Shown here one piece after another: positions 11,640 to 22,696 of a stretch of 64,000 bases of DNA (position 1 is its first letter; each line of letters begins with the position of its first letter). Source of the DNA: Geosiphon pyriformis. Lineage: Eukaryota > Glomeromycota > Glomeromycetes > Archaeosporales > Geosiphonaceae. The notes beneath the pieces are model-generated. The model was not told the DNA's origin. It worked only from the letters and a program-made list of their open reading frames with translations, and did not search any database. Where the stretch lies: assembly GCA_016748015.1 (NCBI GenBank), contig JAAOMT010000566.1:293579-357578 (forward strand). Direction: 5' to 3'. Position numbers and translations under genes: made by a program.

Positions 11640-12950
11640 ATATTATTGGTGGATGTTGGTATAATGTTGTGGTATGGTTTTAGTCGATCTCTATGTGCTG
11701 TTTTGGTTAAGATTTTGTTATCCAGTCTTAATTTATAAGCTCTATTCTTTAGAATTTTTTCTATGTGAAATGGTCCATTCTATTTGGGGTCAAATTTTCC
11801 ACTCCATTGTTTTTTTGCTTTGGTATAATATAAGAGTACTTTGTCTTCAATCTTGAATTCAACTGGTTTGTCTGGTAGTTGATTATCATGTCTTTCTTTT
11901 TGTTTCTCTTGTGACTTTTGTATATTATCAGCTGCTCTTTTTCATTTGTTTTCCAATGTTTCCATTAAGTCATATGTCTTCTTAACAATGTTTCTTGAAA
12001 ATTTTCTTCTGTTATTGGTTCAGTTGGATATGTGTTAACCTTTATCTCAACTGGTAATATTGCTGTTCTACTATATATTAATTCAAATAATGTTGCTTGT
12101 ATGGTGTCTTACTTTATTGTCCGATAAGCAAATAATACTGATGGTATGAACAAATTCTATTCATTCTGGTTTTCTTGGCTGAGTTTTACTATTGCTTTAC
12201 ACAATATTCTATTAAATCTTTCAACTAATCCATTGGTTTGTGGATGGTATGGTGATGATAATAGTCTCTTAATTCCGAATTTTTGGCTTAGTTCTCCTAA
12301 TGTTCTATTCACAAAATAGGTTCCTTGGTCTAATAATAGTTCTTTTGAACATCCATGTCAACAAATCAGATCTTGATGGACAAATTCGGCAATGGATTCT
12401 ACATCCGCTCTTTGAATTGCTTTGGCTTCTGGTCTTTTAGTAAGATAGTCTATGGCTACTGCAATATATATGTTGCCTCTGCTAGTAATTGTCAATGGTC
12501 TAACTAAATCGATTTCAATATGGTCAAATGGTTGTCCCACTTTGATTGGTTTCAATGGTTCGCTGGGTCTTGTTCCTCTTCTTCTTTGACAAGCATCACA
12601 ATTTTGCACATATTAAATAATATCTGGATACATTAATGGCCAATAGTATCTCTTTCTGGTTCTTTCCATGGTTGCTTCTTTATGAAAATGTCCTGCAGTT
12701 GGATTTGAGTGTATGTTAAACAGTATTGTCTTCTTTTCTGGTTCTGTAATTACTCTGGTTGGTTGATCTGAATCTTTTCTATTTTTCCAATAAAGTATAT
12801 TTTGGTAAGTGATAAAATATTTGGATTGTTGTTTGATTCTCTTTTGTTCCAGTTGAGATAATTTCTTCTTGAACTGTTAAGTATCTATATAATGTTAAAG
12901 TTGTTGATATTTTTGTGTGTTCATCTTTTGTTATATTTTCATGAGTATTG
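11640..12950 (-). pseudogene. Gyp1 integrase (zinc-binding, core, GPY/F)
   Basis: Integrase inserts the reverse-transcribed DNA into the host genome. The longest fragment (12609-12358) carries the end of the HHCC zinc finger (CDACQRR), the first catalytic aspartate in IEIDLVRPL, and the AVAIDYLTKRPEAKAI segment typical of Ty3/gypsy. The rest of the core and a GPY/F-type C-terminal module (11900-11700, KKQWSGKF…NGPFHIEKIL) are readable around stops and frame changes. It lies directly upstream of ORF3. It is inactive in this copy. Confidence 0.75.
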
Positions 12951-12959
12951 TTTTGGTTT

Positions 12960-14300
12960 TGTTATATTTTTGGGTTGAAATGTTCTTAAATTTGTTTCAT
13001 TCGTGACAAACTGTCAGCATTTCCATTGTCTTTTCCTTTTTTATAATGTATGATATAAATATATGACGCAAGTGCTATTTTCTATCTTGACTGTCTTCTG
13101 TCTCCAAATTCTTGTTTTTGGAATGATGTCAATCCTTTGTGATTTGTGTATACCTCAAACTTTTGGCTCAAGTATTCTTTCCATTTCATAACTGCCCAAT
13201 AGATTGCTAAATATTCTAATTCTGGTGTTCCATAGTTCTTTTTGGCTGGTGTTAAACCTCAGCTGACATATGTGACTGAATGTTCTCTTCTATCCAATCC
13301 TCTCTAAGATAGTACTGCTCCCAATGCTTGACCTGATGCATCAGTGGTAATAATAAATGGTTTACTATGATCTGAATAGATCAATACTGAAGCTTAAATA
13401 AGCTTTCTTCTTAAGATGTCCAATGCTTCTTGCTGGGTTTTAGTCTATTCATACTTTGTATTTTTGGTTTGAAGATCATTGAGTGGTTGTGCTATCTTTG
13501 AAAAGTTCTTTATGAAACATCTATAATAGTTTGCAAATCCCAAGAATGATTTCAGCTCAGTTATATTGGTTGGTATTGGAAAGTTTTTTACTATTTCTAT
13601 TTTCTCCAGATCTGTTTTTATGCTGTCTTTGCTAACTATGTGTTCTAAGAATTTTAGTTCTGTTTTGCCAAAAAAAACACTTTGTTGCATTCAATTTTAA
13701 TCCTGTTCATTGTAGTCTTTTGAACACTTGTTGGAGATGATGTAGATGATTATCAAATGTTTTTAAGAACACATTGGTGTCATCCAAGTATACAACTACT
13801 GATTTCCACAATAAGCCAGTGTACACGATTTCCATTAACTATTAAAATATAGCTGGAGTATTGGTTAAGCCGAATGGCATAACTTCAAACTCAAAGTTTC
13901 CCTCTCTTGAGGTAAACACCATTTTTTCTTTGTCAGCTGGATTCATGGCTACTTGCTAGTAACCACTATCCAAGTCTAACGTTGAGAACCATTTGTTTCC
14001 ACCGAAAGCATCAAATAGTTCTTGTATTCATGGAGTTAGATAGCTGTCTCCATAAGTTATATCATTGAGTTTCCTATAGTCTACACAAAATTGGATTTTT
14101 CCATTTTTCTTATAAATGAATACTACTGATAATGACCATGGGCTCATTGATGGCTGAATTAATTCATTGTCAAACATTTGGTTGATCTCTTGACAGATGA
14201 TTTCATGGCTGGCTGGTAGTACCCTATATGCTTGCTGTTTGATTGGTATTGTATCTCCAGTCTTGATCTGATGCTGGATAATATCAGTTCTGCCAAATTC
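12960..14300 (-). pseudogene. Gyp1 reverse transcriptase and RNase H
   Basis: Copies element RNA into DNA and degrades the RNA strand. The RT start is in 14888-14028 (LIQPSMSPWS, KNGKIQFCVDYRKLND). The catalytic motif VVVYLDDTN is intact near 13795-13765, and the thumb segment at 13690-13445 has the typical FLGFANYYRCFIKNFS. RNase H follows with TTDASGQALG near 13350. Stops at several CAA/CGA/TGG positions and a frame change break it. Arrangement and motifs are those of Ty3/gypsy. Confidence 0.8.
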
Positions 14301-14799
14301 ATTTTCACTGGTGAAGATGTCATTGAAATTATTGAGTAACATCTTTAATTGCATTTGTTGAAGTGAGTCTAGATTTCTCATGTTCATCTGTTCCAATTGT
14401 TTTGGCTGTAACAAATAACATTTGTTTCGTCTGTAGATGGTTTGTGATGTAATGTCCACATATCCACAAAGCTGTGGAAAATCTGGAATGCTGCTTGGTG
14501 CTTGATCTTCAATTTCCATGGTTAAATATCCAAGAGTGGTTCCTTCCAGTATTTCTACAATATTTCTGGTGTTGTTGTAAATGGGAATTTTGATATGGTT
14601 ATGGCTCTTGGCTGGTATATATAGATTGATAAGTCCAATTTCTCCTGATTCACAAAGGGTTGCTTCTGCTTCAAAAATCTGTTCTTGCTCCTTTTTTCTT
14701 CTTTTTATTGCTAACATGTATTGGCTATATGGTGGAATGAAAACTGTTTGACCAGTTGAGATAATTTCTCCTTGGCTAATAATTTTTTCCTCTACCATA

Positions 14800-15195
14800 T
14801 TGACTGGTACATCTATTCTACTTGTTGATCCAAATCTTTGTATCCCTTTTGCTGTTATCCTTAATTCTTCCCTATTTCCCACTGACATTAACTGAGCTAT
14901 TTTAACCAGAGGCAGGAATATTGTCTATGTTATCCTTTCATTTGGCTTTATAACATAAGCTTTTTCTGAGTTATTTTGTAGCATAACAATGATATTTCCT
15001 ACATATCCTGTATTAATTATTCCTCCTCTGATGTTTATCCCTCTTTTCACTAAACTACTTTTTGAAGTTAGTTGAACCATTGTTGTTGCTGGAATTCCCA
15101 AAGCTATTTTGAGATCTATGCAGGTATGCAAATGTGGTTCCAATTTAATAGCATTTTTTCCTGAATACCTTAGATCAAATCTGGTATTAGTATCA
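14800..15195 (-). pseudogene. Gyp1 dUTPase domain in pol
   Basis: dUTPase hydrolyses dUTP to dUMP and pyrophosphate and limits uracil incorporation during reverse transcription. The five family motifs are visible in order: 1 as TRFDLR, 2 as TSKSSLV, 3 as GGIINTGYVGNI, 4 as ERIT(stop)TIFLPLVKI, 5 as KGIQRFGSTSR. The catalytic aspartate expected in motif 3 is asparagine here, and the motif-4 region holds a stop. The domain lies between the acidic spacer and RT, as in Gyp2. The trimeric all-beta fold is assumed from the family. Confidence 0.8.
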
Positions 15196-15229
15196 TGTAT
15201 GCATTCTGGATTTTAGTTCCAATTTTCTG

Positions 15230-15480
15230 GTCAGATTAGGGATTGTAATATATTGTTCATATTTTAAATCAGAGTTTGAATCTGAGCTTGAATCATCGTC
15301 ATTGTTATTGCTATTTTGAATAGAGCTGGAACTGGTGTTTTTATCATTATCATTGTCGGAGTTTGAATCAAGATCAAATGGTGATTCTGATTCTGATGCA
15401 CAGCTGCTGATTGGTTCCTCTTTCTCTAGGATCGTGTGGATTATGCAGATTGGTGGATTGTAAATAAGGTCATACTCATT
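15230..15480 (-). other. Gyp1 acidic Ser/Asp/Asn spacer
   Basis: On the - strand this encodes a low-complexity acidic stretch (EKEEPISS then SESES and repeated D/N/S) between the cysteine-rich domain and dUTPase. The same spacer in Gyp4 (51262-50963) has expanded into a 27-bp tandem repeat, and in Gyp2 it is Glu-rich. Confidence 0.65.
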
Positions 15481-15486
15481 ACAATA

Positions 15487-16150
15487 TTAAAAGTCACATA
15501 AAATTAAACAGTAGTTACATAATTGAGTGTTTAGCTGTGCTAACTGCTCTTCCTGTTTCTTTTTGGTTGGTGCTAAATTTTGATAATGTTCATAGAAGTC
15601 TTTTGGGTTGGTCTCAATGTCAAAGAAAGCATCTGGGTTGGGAACTAAGATAATATTGACTGGTTCTGGAGGATTGTTCTTGATTTTCAAGATTTTACTG
15701 GACATGGTGCCTTCTACTTTGGTATTTGCCATCTGCCAGATTTTGTCTTCATTGTGTGGATATCCGTTTAAGCAAGAGATTGCTCAGTGCCAAGTGGCAG
15801 TTATTGGCATACCATGACTTACCCAGTCACTGATGAGAATCATGTACTAACACGAAGTGTCACACATTCTTTTTTGACCAGGAATATTGTTCCACATTCC
15901 TTTGTCGAGCAACTGTTTACTGCAAGTGAGACATGGTTTGTTGTTCTACTTGCTTTGTCTTTTTGAGTAGCCATATCATTTGCAGTGGCAAGACTTGCAA
16001 TAATAGTGGGTTTGCATCCAGTAATCTTCGTTTGGTGTGATCCAAGCTCCCATGAAAGAAAGTTTCTTTTCACAATCTTTACATTTGAGCAGTATGTGTG
16101 GTGGTTGTGGCAATGGTTCATAGATGGAGTACAAACTTGTCCAGCCACTG
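15487..16150 (-). pseudogene. Gyp1 cysteine-rich domain (function unknown)
   Basis: Between protease and dUTPase the frame contains paired cysteines in a fixed order: LKCKDCEKKL, then THYYCKSCH, then KPCLTCSKQLL, then CDTSC, followed by a hydrophilic segment (15732-15487) ending LCNYCLILCDF and a TAA. The same order occurs in Gyp2a (31340-31640) and in truncated form in Gyp3 (50750-50858). The spacing suggests two zinc sites, as in a cross-brace or treble clef, but I cannot name a family. Three internal stops (TGA, TAG, TAG) break this copy. Confidence 0.6.
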
Positions 16151-16491
16151 GTTACTTGAGGTGTGTTGGTGGTTTGTTCAGGTGACTTGTCTTTCTTTTT
16201 TTCTTTCCTCTTTTCTTCCCAGCTAGTTGTCAGTATGAATTCACTTTCGTCATCTTTATTTCAAGCATCAATAGTGGTTTTCCAAGTAGATTCTTCTCCC
16301 TGTTTCTTCTTTTCATTGTTGTTGTTATCCCAAATGAGTATTGGCAGCAATTTGTTGTGGTCAATATTGGCCCACAAGACTTGGTATGCTTCCTAAATAG
16401 GTTTCACTTTTTCATTCTCAAATTCAATAAGTGGTGTTGATGACATGGTAATGGGCTTGAAGTGGCCACATGTGGCTGGTACCCATATGTG

Positions 16492-17424
16492 TTAACTATT
16501 CTGGCTAAGCTGGAGCTTTTGGGTGTTCCAATCTAGTGTTGCGTTGGTTTTGGACAGCCATTCATTTCCAATGAGTGCTTGGTATTGAGTGGCTTTCATG
16601 ACGAGTACTTTAATTGGTACTATGATGCCATTGACTTCTATGGGGAAATCCTCAATCTTTCCAATAGGTGTTTTGGTCGCTCCATCAGCTGTAATAATCC
16701 TGGTGCTGGCAGCGCAATCAATTCGGTAACCTAATTGATCCATGAATTGTCTTGTGATGATACTGCCAGCTGATCTACTATTTAGGATCAGTTTGATAGA
16801 GTGACCATCAACTTTTGCATCAGTGTACATCATAGTGATGGGTTTCTCCTTGAGTGCTGCTCCACTGAACAAAGGTGGATTGATGGTTTCCTCCAATTTG
16901 AAAGAAAAGATGGCTGCGAGAAATTTGTTTTCAGTGACCATTACTGGTGGAATATTGTTAGGGAGTGTTGTTTGGGGTGGGTTGAATTCTGAGTTGTTGG
17001 TGATGGCATCTTCTGGGATAACCAGGAGACTTAAATAGTTCTGAGAATTCGGGTTTTGGGTGAAACCAGTACCCGGATTCCACTGTCGAGAGCCTGATAA
17101 TTGGTGAGAAGAGCTGGGGATCAGTTGATAAACAACCATTGCCGATCTCCAGTTTTGAGTGATTCTAGGTCTTGGGTTTCCTGATGTTATTTGAGTGGAG
17201 TTTTGGAGTGGTGTTTGAATTGGTTGTTGGGGCTGATAAATTATTTGGGGCTGTGACTGATAAATTACTGGTGGCTGTGATTGATAAATTGGAGGTTGAT
17301 ATATTGGTGGTGGATAAATTGGTTTCTGTGTTATTGGCAGGTAAGTGTTTTGATATTGGTCTTGATTTGGATAGTGATTCTGAGTCTGAAATCTGTAATC
17401 GGGGTTTCTATATTGATTTCCCAA
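16492..17424 (-). CDS. Gyp1 Q/P/Y-rich linker and aspartic protease
   Basis: A 310-codon unbroken part of the gag-pol frame. Its first 75 residues are a repetitive Tyr/Gln/Pro linker (PIYQPPIYQSQPP type). A spacer follows, then a retropepsin-like domain. The active-site motif reads LILNSRSAGSI where the other families have LILDSGS(A/T)GSI, so the catalytic aspartate and the following glycine are lost (both explained by G-to-A). The IGNEWLSK segment near the end is shared with Gyp2 and Gyp3. The protease would cleave Gag-Pol; this copy is inactive. Confidence 0.8.
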   Translation of the reverse strand: MGNQYRNPDYRFQTQNHYPNQDQYQNTYLPITQKPIYPPPIYQPPIYQSQPPVIYQSQPQIIYQPQQPIQTPLQNSTQITSGNPRPRITQNWRSAMVVYQLIPSSSHQLSGSRQWNPGTGFTQNPNSQNYLSLLVIPEDAITNNSEFNPPQTTLPNNIPPVMVTENKFLAAIFSFKLEETINPPLFSGAALKEKPITMMYTDAKVDGHSIKLILNSRSAGSIITRQFMDQLGYRIDCAASTRIITADGATKTPIGKIEDFPIEVNGIIVPIKVLVMKATQYQALIGNEWLSKTNATLDWNTQKLQLSQNS

Positions 17425-17448
17425 TCATGAATTGTTGCTATAAAATCA

Positions 17449-17490
17449 ACAGTCAGCTCTAATATGACCTTGTTTACCACAATTGTGGCA
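17449..17490 (-). other. Gyp1 Gag zinc knuckle
   Basis: CHNCGKQGHIRADC, an intact C-x2-C-x4-H-x4-C motif of the nucleocapsid type, expected to bind genomic RNA during packaging. It sits just upstream of the Q/P/Y-rich linker. Confidence 0.9.
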
Positions 17491-17592
17491 AACACACATT
17501 TCTGGCTGCCACGGCTAATTGGTGGAGGATGATAGATGTAATTGATTTGGGAAACAATTTACATTTCTTGAATTATTGTGTCATTGAGATGG

Positions 17593-18228
17593 TTAATAGA
17601 TTGCATGATTGTTCACTAAGTATTTTTTTATTTTCTGATTGATTGTATCACTAAATTGTTTTAGTTTGAAATCCAAGTCAGATGATTCTTTCATTACTAA
17701 ATTAATGGCTTGAACATGGTTGGCTTCAGACTCAGCAGATTTGAAATCTCTGGCATGTGTAACTGTGTCTTGAAGGGTGTCTGGATGTGACAGACATATA
17801 TGTTGCAAGATGTTGCTGTGCAGACCACAGATAAACTGGTTGAGGATTTGTGGTGCTGTAAAATAGTTGGCATCAATTGCTTGGATTTGGCACAGATTTT
17901 GATAGAAACGTCTCAAGTAAGTAGTAACTGCTTCTGTTTCTCCTTGTTTCATAGTGCTAAATGTATTGGCTAACCAGTTGATACTGTTATTGTTGCTAAA
18001 GTATCTTAAAAATCCCACTTTGAAGGCATTGAAGTCTTGTGGTTTATTAATCAAGCTCTGATACTATGAATTGGCAGTATTCTTAAGAAAGTAGAGAATG
18101 ACTTGCATTGCTCAGACGTCATTCCATCCATTAGCTGCGATAGCTTTTTCTATGTCATTCAGCCATACCTGAGCATAGTTCTCTTCGCCAGTAAAATTGT
18201 CAAGTTTTGTGATTGGTGCATAAGCCAT
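17593..18228 (-). pseudogene. Gyp1 Gag capsid-like region
   Basis: From a conserved Met codon at 18228 (MAYAPITKLDNF) the frame encodes the retrotransposon Gag core: WLNDIEKAI…NGW, a hydrophobic ILYFLKNTA segment, then an intact 153-codon part (18054-17593) with FLRYF, TYLRRFYQ, QFICGL and a helical tail. A TAG replaces a conserved Trp near 18090. It would form the particle shell. The Met aligns with Met codons at the same boundary in Gyp2 (29476; 62359) and Gyp3 (48915). Confidence 0.75.
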
Positions 18229-18726
18229 TGGATCTAAGTTGAGTTGTTGTGGTGGCTGTTGAAGCAGTTGTTGTTACATGAGTTGTTGAGATGGTAGTTG
18301 AAGTGGCTGCTGTATGGGTTTGGCTATTGGATTAATCAGTGGTTGATCAATAATGATTACTGGAGGTAAGTTTTGTTGATTTATTAAATCAGGGTTTCGA
18401 TTATCCTGAGTTGGCAGTGTCTGAATATTTGAAGTTTTGATTTCCAGATTTTTTGGATTTAGATTTTACTGTGTTTGAGAATTCAGAGTTTCAAATTCCA
18501 GATTTTCAGCAATCAGGTTCTGGTAAGTGAATTCTTGATCCTCAGCTTTTTCTTCTTCCTCTTCTTCTGATTCTGTTACTTTTTACAGATCAGAAATTCT
18601 GAAATCTGGGGGAGGTGGTGGCGATCAGAGTCCTGATAGCGTTGATGATCACGAATTAAATCCTTCAAAATACGTGCCATATGGTCCTAATAACTCTGCT
18701 TTCCTTTGCTTACTTTGAAATAAGAA

Positions 18727-19221
18727 TCATCCAAATGCTGATGTCGTGTTTGATGTGGTCACACCAGTAGATGTAATATTAATGGCACTTCTGGGTGTAT
18801 AGTGATATGATGGATTAGTTGGGGACTCAACTTTTGTTTTCTTCCATGTAGGTGGTTGTATTTTTTTGGGTATTACTGCTGGTGTTTGCAGTTTTCCTTT
18901 GCCTTTGCTTGCATAAGTAATGGGGTATCTTTGTTGTGTATGATGTTTAATTTCTTTGTTGATTTTTGTGATGATGGAGGCCAAATTGTGATTTGTTAAC
19001 AGGTTGGTATTTAGAATTAATTCACTGTAAAAGGCTTTTCTTGCCAATTTAATATTTATTGGTGTTCCTAACAGATAGACAATTCTTTCATTGACATAGA
19101 AATTAAAAGCTGATTCCACTGATATGTGGTTGTGATTTAATCCCAAATGTTGACAGTAGTGTTGAAATAAGAATTTTGCAAATCCTAGATGGTTTGCTCC
19201 TATGTTTTCTGATTCTGCCAC
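18727..19221 (-). CDS. Gyp1 Gag N-terminal domain, GUG-opened
   Basis: 164 codons open from GTG (19221-19219). The only in-frame codons back to the upstream TGA contain no ATG, and no methionine codon follows inside this stretch. The signature FYVNERIVYLLG…YSEL aligns with the equivalent domains of Gyp2 and Gyp3. It is followed by a basic Pro/Thr-rich tail. The function is unknown, and I recognise no named domain. The GTG has A at -3 and G at +4, a strong initiation context. Confidence 0.65.
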   Translation of the reverse strand: MAESENIGANHLGFAKFLFQHYCQHLGLNHNHISVESAFNFYVNERIVYLLGTPINIKLARKAFYSELILNTNLLTNHNLASIITKINKEIKHHTQQRYPITYASKGKGKLQTPAVIPKKIQPPTWKKTKVESPTNPSYHYTPRSAINITSTGVTTSNTTSAFG

Positions 19222-19254
19222 TTTTAGATTTGTGTTGGTGCTGGTTCTCTGTAA

Positions 19255-19280
19255 AATTATATCTCACAGAGAGCACCAAA
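19255..19280 (-). other. Gyp1 primer binding site
   Basis: Two bases after the 5' LTR the - strand reads TGGTGCTCTCTGTGAGAT, beginning TGG as expected for pairing with a tRNA 3' CCA end. Gyp2 has TGGTGCTCT at the same place. I cannot name the primer tRNA. Confidence 0.7.
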
Positions 19281-20154
19281 TGTTACAGGTAACTATTTCT
19301 GGTGTTGGATTAAGTAACAAACCCATAACTTGGTGCTCAAATCTAGTTGCAATTGATAGTGATCTGAAGGTTTGTGTCTGAAGAGTTTGTATCTGAAGGG
19401 TTTGGTTGAGTTCTTTGTATAATGGACAGAAATTTAATGGTAATAGTTTTATCTGTAGCTTCCCGAAACCACAGTTTCATCAATTTCTTTCTCAGCTTGA
19501 TGGCTGGTATTCCTCCTGGTAAGCTATTCTTAATCGAGTGTTCTACTCTTATTTCTGGGTCTTTTACCAGTTATGTTTATCTTGACATCAGTACCCCATG
19601 CATTAATCCTTAATAGAGTTAGTAAACAACAATAAAATCAAAGCAAAAAATAAAGAAAAAAAAAGAAAATAAAGAAAGAAAAGAAATAAGCCAAGGCAAT
19701 TTGCAAGTTAGTATTCTGTTAATAGCCATGATCAAGAGCTATTGTTCCAGTATAGTTAAGTATCAATTACTATCAACATGAAATGTTGATAGTGGCAGCA
19801 GATTTGAGATAATAAACAGTTATTTATTTGTGGTTTGGAAAGTTGTTTAGATGAAATCTAAACTGAGAGATCTGTCTTTTTAGCTTCTAATCCTACTGCT
19901 ATATATACATAATTGAGATTCCTCAATTCCTCAATTCTTCACAACAGAAATTCTGGGATTCCTGGAATCTTGCAATTCCTTTGAGAAGAATCCTGAAATT
20001 CTGGAATCCTGTGATTCCTTGTGAGAATCCTGTAATTCCTGGAATCCTGCAATTCCTGAGAGGAATCCTGGAATTCCACATTTTACTACGTTTACTTTTG
20101 ATTGGTTAATAACTATGCTAATATATATTCCCTATATTTTTATGAATAACATCA
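19281..20154 (-). repeat. Gyp1 5' LTR
   Basis: An 874-bp LTR, TGATGTTATTC…GTAACA on the - strand (TG…CA). A TATA-like TATATATAG lies near 19905-19915. Upstream of it in U3, at 19930-20085, is an array of short near-palindromic units (GGAATCCTG and AATTCCT alternations) that is longer than in the 3' LTR. Confidence 0.9.
19930..20085. repeat. Palindromic short-repeat array in Gyp1 U3
   Basis: Repeated units of the form (G)GAATYCTG / AATTCCT, each near-palindromic, just upstream of the TATA region in transcription direction. The partner LTR at 10690-10785 holds a shorter version, so copy number changed after insertion or during copying. Confidence 0.7.
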
Positions 20155-20645
20155 TAAATATATTTTAAAAAACAATAATTTTTCTTTAATTAACAAAAAA
20201 AAGAATTTTAAAATTATTTTTTATTATATATAATTAAATTTAAATTAAACACTATAATTAATATAATTATAACAAAAATAATATAAATATTAATAAAAAC
20301 AATTAAACAAATATCTTATTTTTAACAAAAAAAACAAGTCTTAAACCAAAAATAATGCTTTAAAAAATACCAAAAAAATATTTTTTTCTAATATTTTAAA
20401 AAATTAATATAAATAATAATAATAATAATAATAATAATTTACTTTTTGGTTTTCTTATTTATTTATTTAATAAAAAATCATAAAAAAAAGTAGCTTTATT
20501 ATTGATTTGCTAAAAAAAATTTTGGGTTTTTTTATAATAATAATAATTATATTAAAATTAATTTTAATTAATTACTTAAAAAACTTTAAATAAAAAATAA
20601 TTTTTATTTAAAGCCAAAAATAATAGTTTAATAATAATTAAAAAC

Positions 20646-20680
<35 letters not shown>

Positions 20681-20765
20681 AAAACATAACTTTTTTGGTT
20701 TTTATAATAAATAATAATTAATTAAAAATAATCATATTATTAAATATAATTAAATATAAAACTTT
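20155..20765. other. AT-rich spacer with AAT/ATT microsatellites
   Basis: No open frame. It contains (AAT)n near 20414-20438 and (ATT)n near 20650-20678. It lies between Gyp1 and the 5' end of LIN-A. Confidence 0.6.
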
Positions 20766-20907
20766 TTTTTCTCTCTTTTATCCCAAATTCCTGAAAAAGA
20801 GTCAAAAAGTTTTTTGAAAGAAGTTTTTTACAATTCAGTATAATAAATCTAAACTCTTTATTCTTGACTATAAGACCACTATTGACTGTAGTATTGCTGT
20901 CATAAAA

Positions 20908-22696
20908 ATGGTTGCTAAAATTTCTAGTTCTAATGATAACTTCAGGCCTGTTCTTCCAAAAAAAAGAGAAGAGGTGGCATTTTAGAAGATGGTTCTGGTG
21001 GTAAAAAAATTGGCCTTAAAGTTTAGAGTAGTTACTCATGGAATTTAGAGACTGGTGACACTACAGAATCTAATAGTATTAATATAAAGGAGGAGTGTTT
21101 AGTAGAGAAGACCAGCTTCAATTATGGTGAAAGCAGTGTTTTTGCTGGTAATAATCCTAATCAAATGCTCATAAGCTCAAAAGTCAAAACTAAAAAGACA
21201 TTGGATAAACCATTAAGAAAATTTAATTTTTCATTATGTAGTGATAATAGTAATGTTTTTTTGAATGGTTCTGTGGTTTTTCCCCCTTTCTCCTTTGAAA
21301 AACTTGGTCAATATTCTTGTCAGAAAGTTTTTTACTCTGAATATTGGTCTAGATAAAGTGATTGGCAAAACATTTCAAGAAAAATATGCTGTTATTAAGA
21401 AGTTATTTTCTGAAATCAATGGTTTTAGGGGGGGTCTCTACCTTCTCAAAATTTGCTGAGATAATTAGAGCAATGTTTACCTCCAAATTGGGCTTAATAA
21501 AAACCACTGAAAAGGCTACTAGTGTAAAAATTGTGGTAAATACCAATCTCAAAAAATTTACTGGATGTTCAGATTGGGCTGTGGTGTTGAAAAAAATTCC
21601 AATTGGAATATTGGCTAAGGCTGTACATGCCACACTATCCAAGTTTGATATAATTAAGTCGATCAAAATACAATTGGTAAGACTGTGACAAAAAGCATTG
21701 GTTGAGTTTAAACATTCAAATTATGCTAATTTGGTCACAGCAAAATAGTTTATCCTAATTGAAAAAGATGCAGTGCATGTTGCTAGATCTAATATGAACA
21801 AAGAATCTTGGGATGTGAGAAATATATATAAGGCTCTTTTATATACTCTGTAAATAGAAACCAATGCACATAATATTTGGAACTATGTTACTTTAGTGAG
21901 TGAAAAAATCTGTGTTATTGACTGTCATCCAGTTTCTTATGCTCAGACCAGGTGTACTGCTGTTTGTTTTGACTTGGCTGAATCATTAAATGCTATTATG
22001 GGAACCACACCAGTTCTAAGGAGTGTTAATTTGCACTGGTCTTGTCTCATCTTGGCTAAGTGTTTAAAGTGTAAGAACTTTGGCCATATATCTTTAAACT
22101 ATATGGCTGGTGAGAAGAGTGTTTCTTCTGGTGCCTCAACTTATAGAATTTTTTCGAACACAGATAAAAGCAGACTGTTCATCATTTATGCCAAACATTT
22201 AGCACCAGTTGCTCATCCAATTTCTTTTAGTGGTATCTCTTGGGTGAAAATAGTTGATGAATCTTCTTTCTCTCTTTTTCTTGTTTATAGTAGTTCTGCT
22301 TATTCTAGTTCTTTTTTGGAGATGAAACCTCTCTCACCTGTGTTTTTAGATTTGAATGTTAGGTTTGCTGTTCTTGAGTGTAGTCTTGCCAGCCTTGCAA
22401 AATATATTGATCAGTTGGTTAAGAGGTTGAATACATCTGGGCCAATAGTTTCCCAGTCTAGCCCTGAATGTCAGCCATTGATAATTTCTTCATCACAGAA
22501 TCAAGGAGCAAATATAGTGATGAGTGAGAGTTTAGATGTGGCCACTAGGGGTGAGACTATTGCAAAAGTGATGGTTTTTGATCTCTCAGCTATCTCAAAA
22601 ATAGAAAAAACTTTAAACAATCTGTCAATCACAGTTATGAATCTTTTGGCTAAAATAAACAATGCTGATTTGGTTCCTATTATTTTTTTTTCTTAA
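20908..22696 (+). pseudogene. LIN-A ORF1 (RRM-like, zinc-knuckle remnant)
   Basis: Homologous to the better preserved LIN-C ORF1 (42315-44114). It starts at ATG 20908. Readable parts are a lysine-rich N-terminus, an RRM-like region near 21580-21780, a knuckle near 22067-22105 with the last cysteine replaced (CLKCKNFGHISLNY), and a long unbroken C-terminal part (21896-22696, 266 codons) with coiled-coil character. The TAA stop (22694-22696) overlaps the ATG of ORF2 as TAATG. It would bind element RNA. Confidence 0.7.

Larger units (their letters stand above)
10052..20154 (-). mobile_element. Gyp1: Ty3/gypsy LTR retrotransposon with dUTPase and ORF3
   Basis: A complete but inactive element of about 10.1 kb. 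In transcript order (- strand): 5' LTR 20154-19281, PBS next to it, Gag N-terminal domain from a GUG at 19221, Gag capsid-like region, zinc knuckle 17490-17449, Q/P/Y-rich linker, protease, cysteine-rich domain, acidic spacer, dUTPase, RT, RNase H, integrase with GPY/F module, ORF3, polypurine tract, 3' LTR 10849-10052. Stops and frame changes are scattered through pol. RT before integrase assigns it to Ty3/gypsy. No matching target duplication was found (left flank gtcat, right flank taaat). Confidence 0.9.

Noticed and set aside
12358-12609. Horizontal or bacterial insert
   Set aside because: It is Gyp1 integrase; no bacterial ribosome binding sites or operons occur anywhere in the window.
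17172-17462. Open frame on + within Gyp1
   Set aside because: Antisense shadow of the protease/linker ORF on -.
10047-20159. Target duplication around Gyp1
   Set aside because: Flanks gtcat and taaat do not match; decay in AT-rich DNA or boundary error may hide it.
21403-21666. Open frame on - within LIN-A ORF1
   Set aside because: Antisense to the RRM-like part of ORF1; LIN-C has a similar shadow at 42938-43123.
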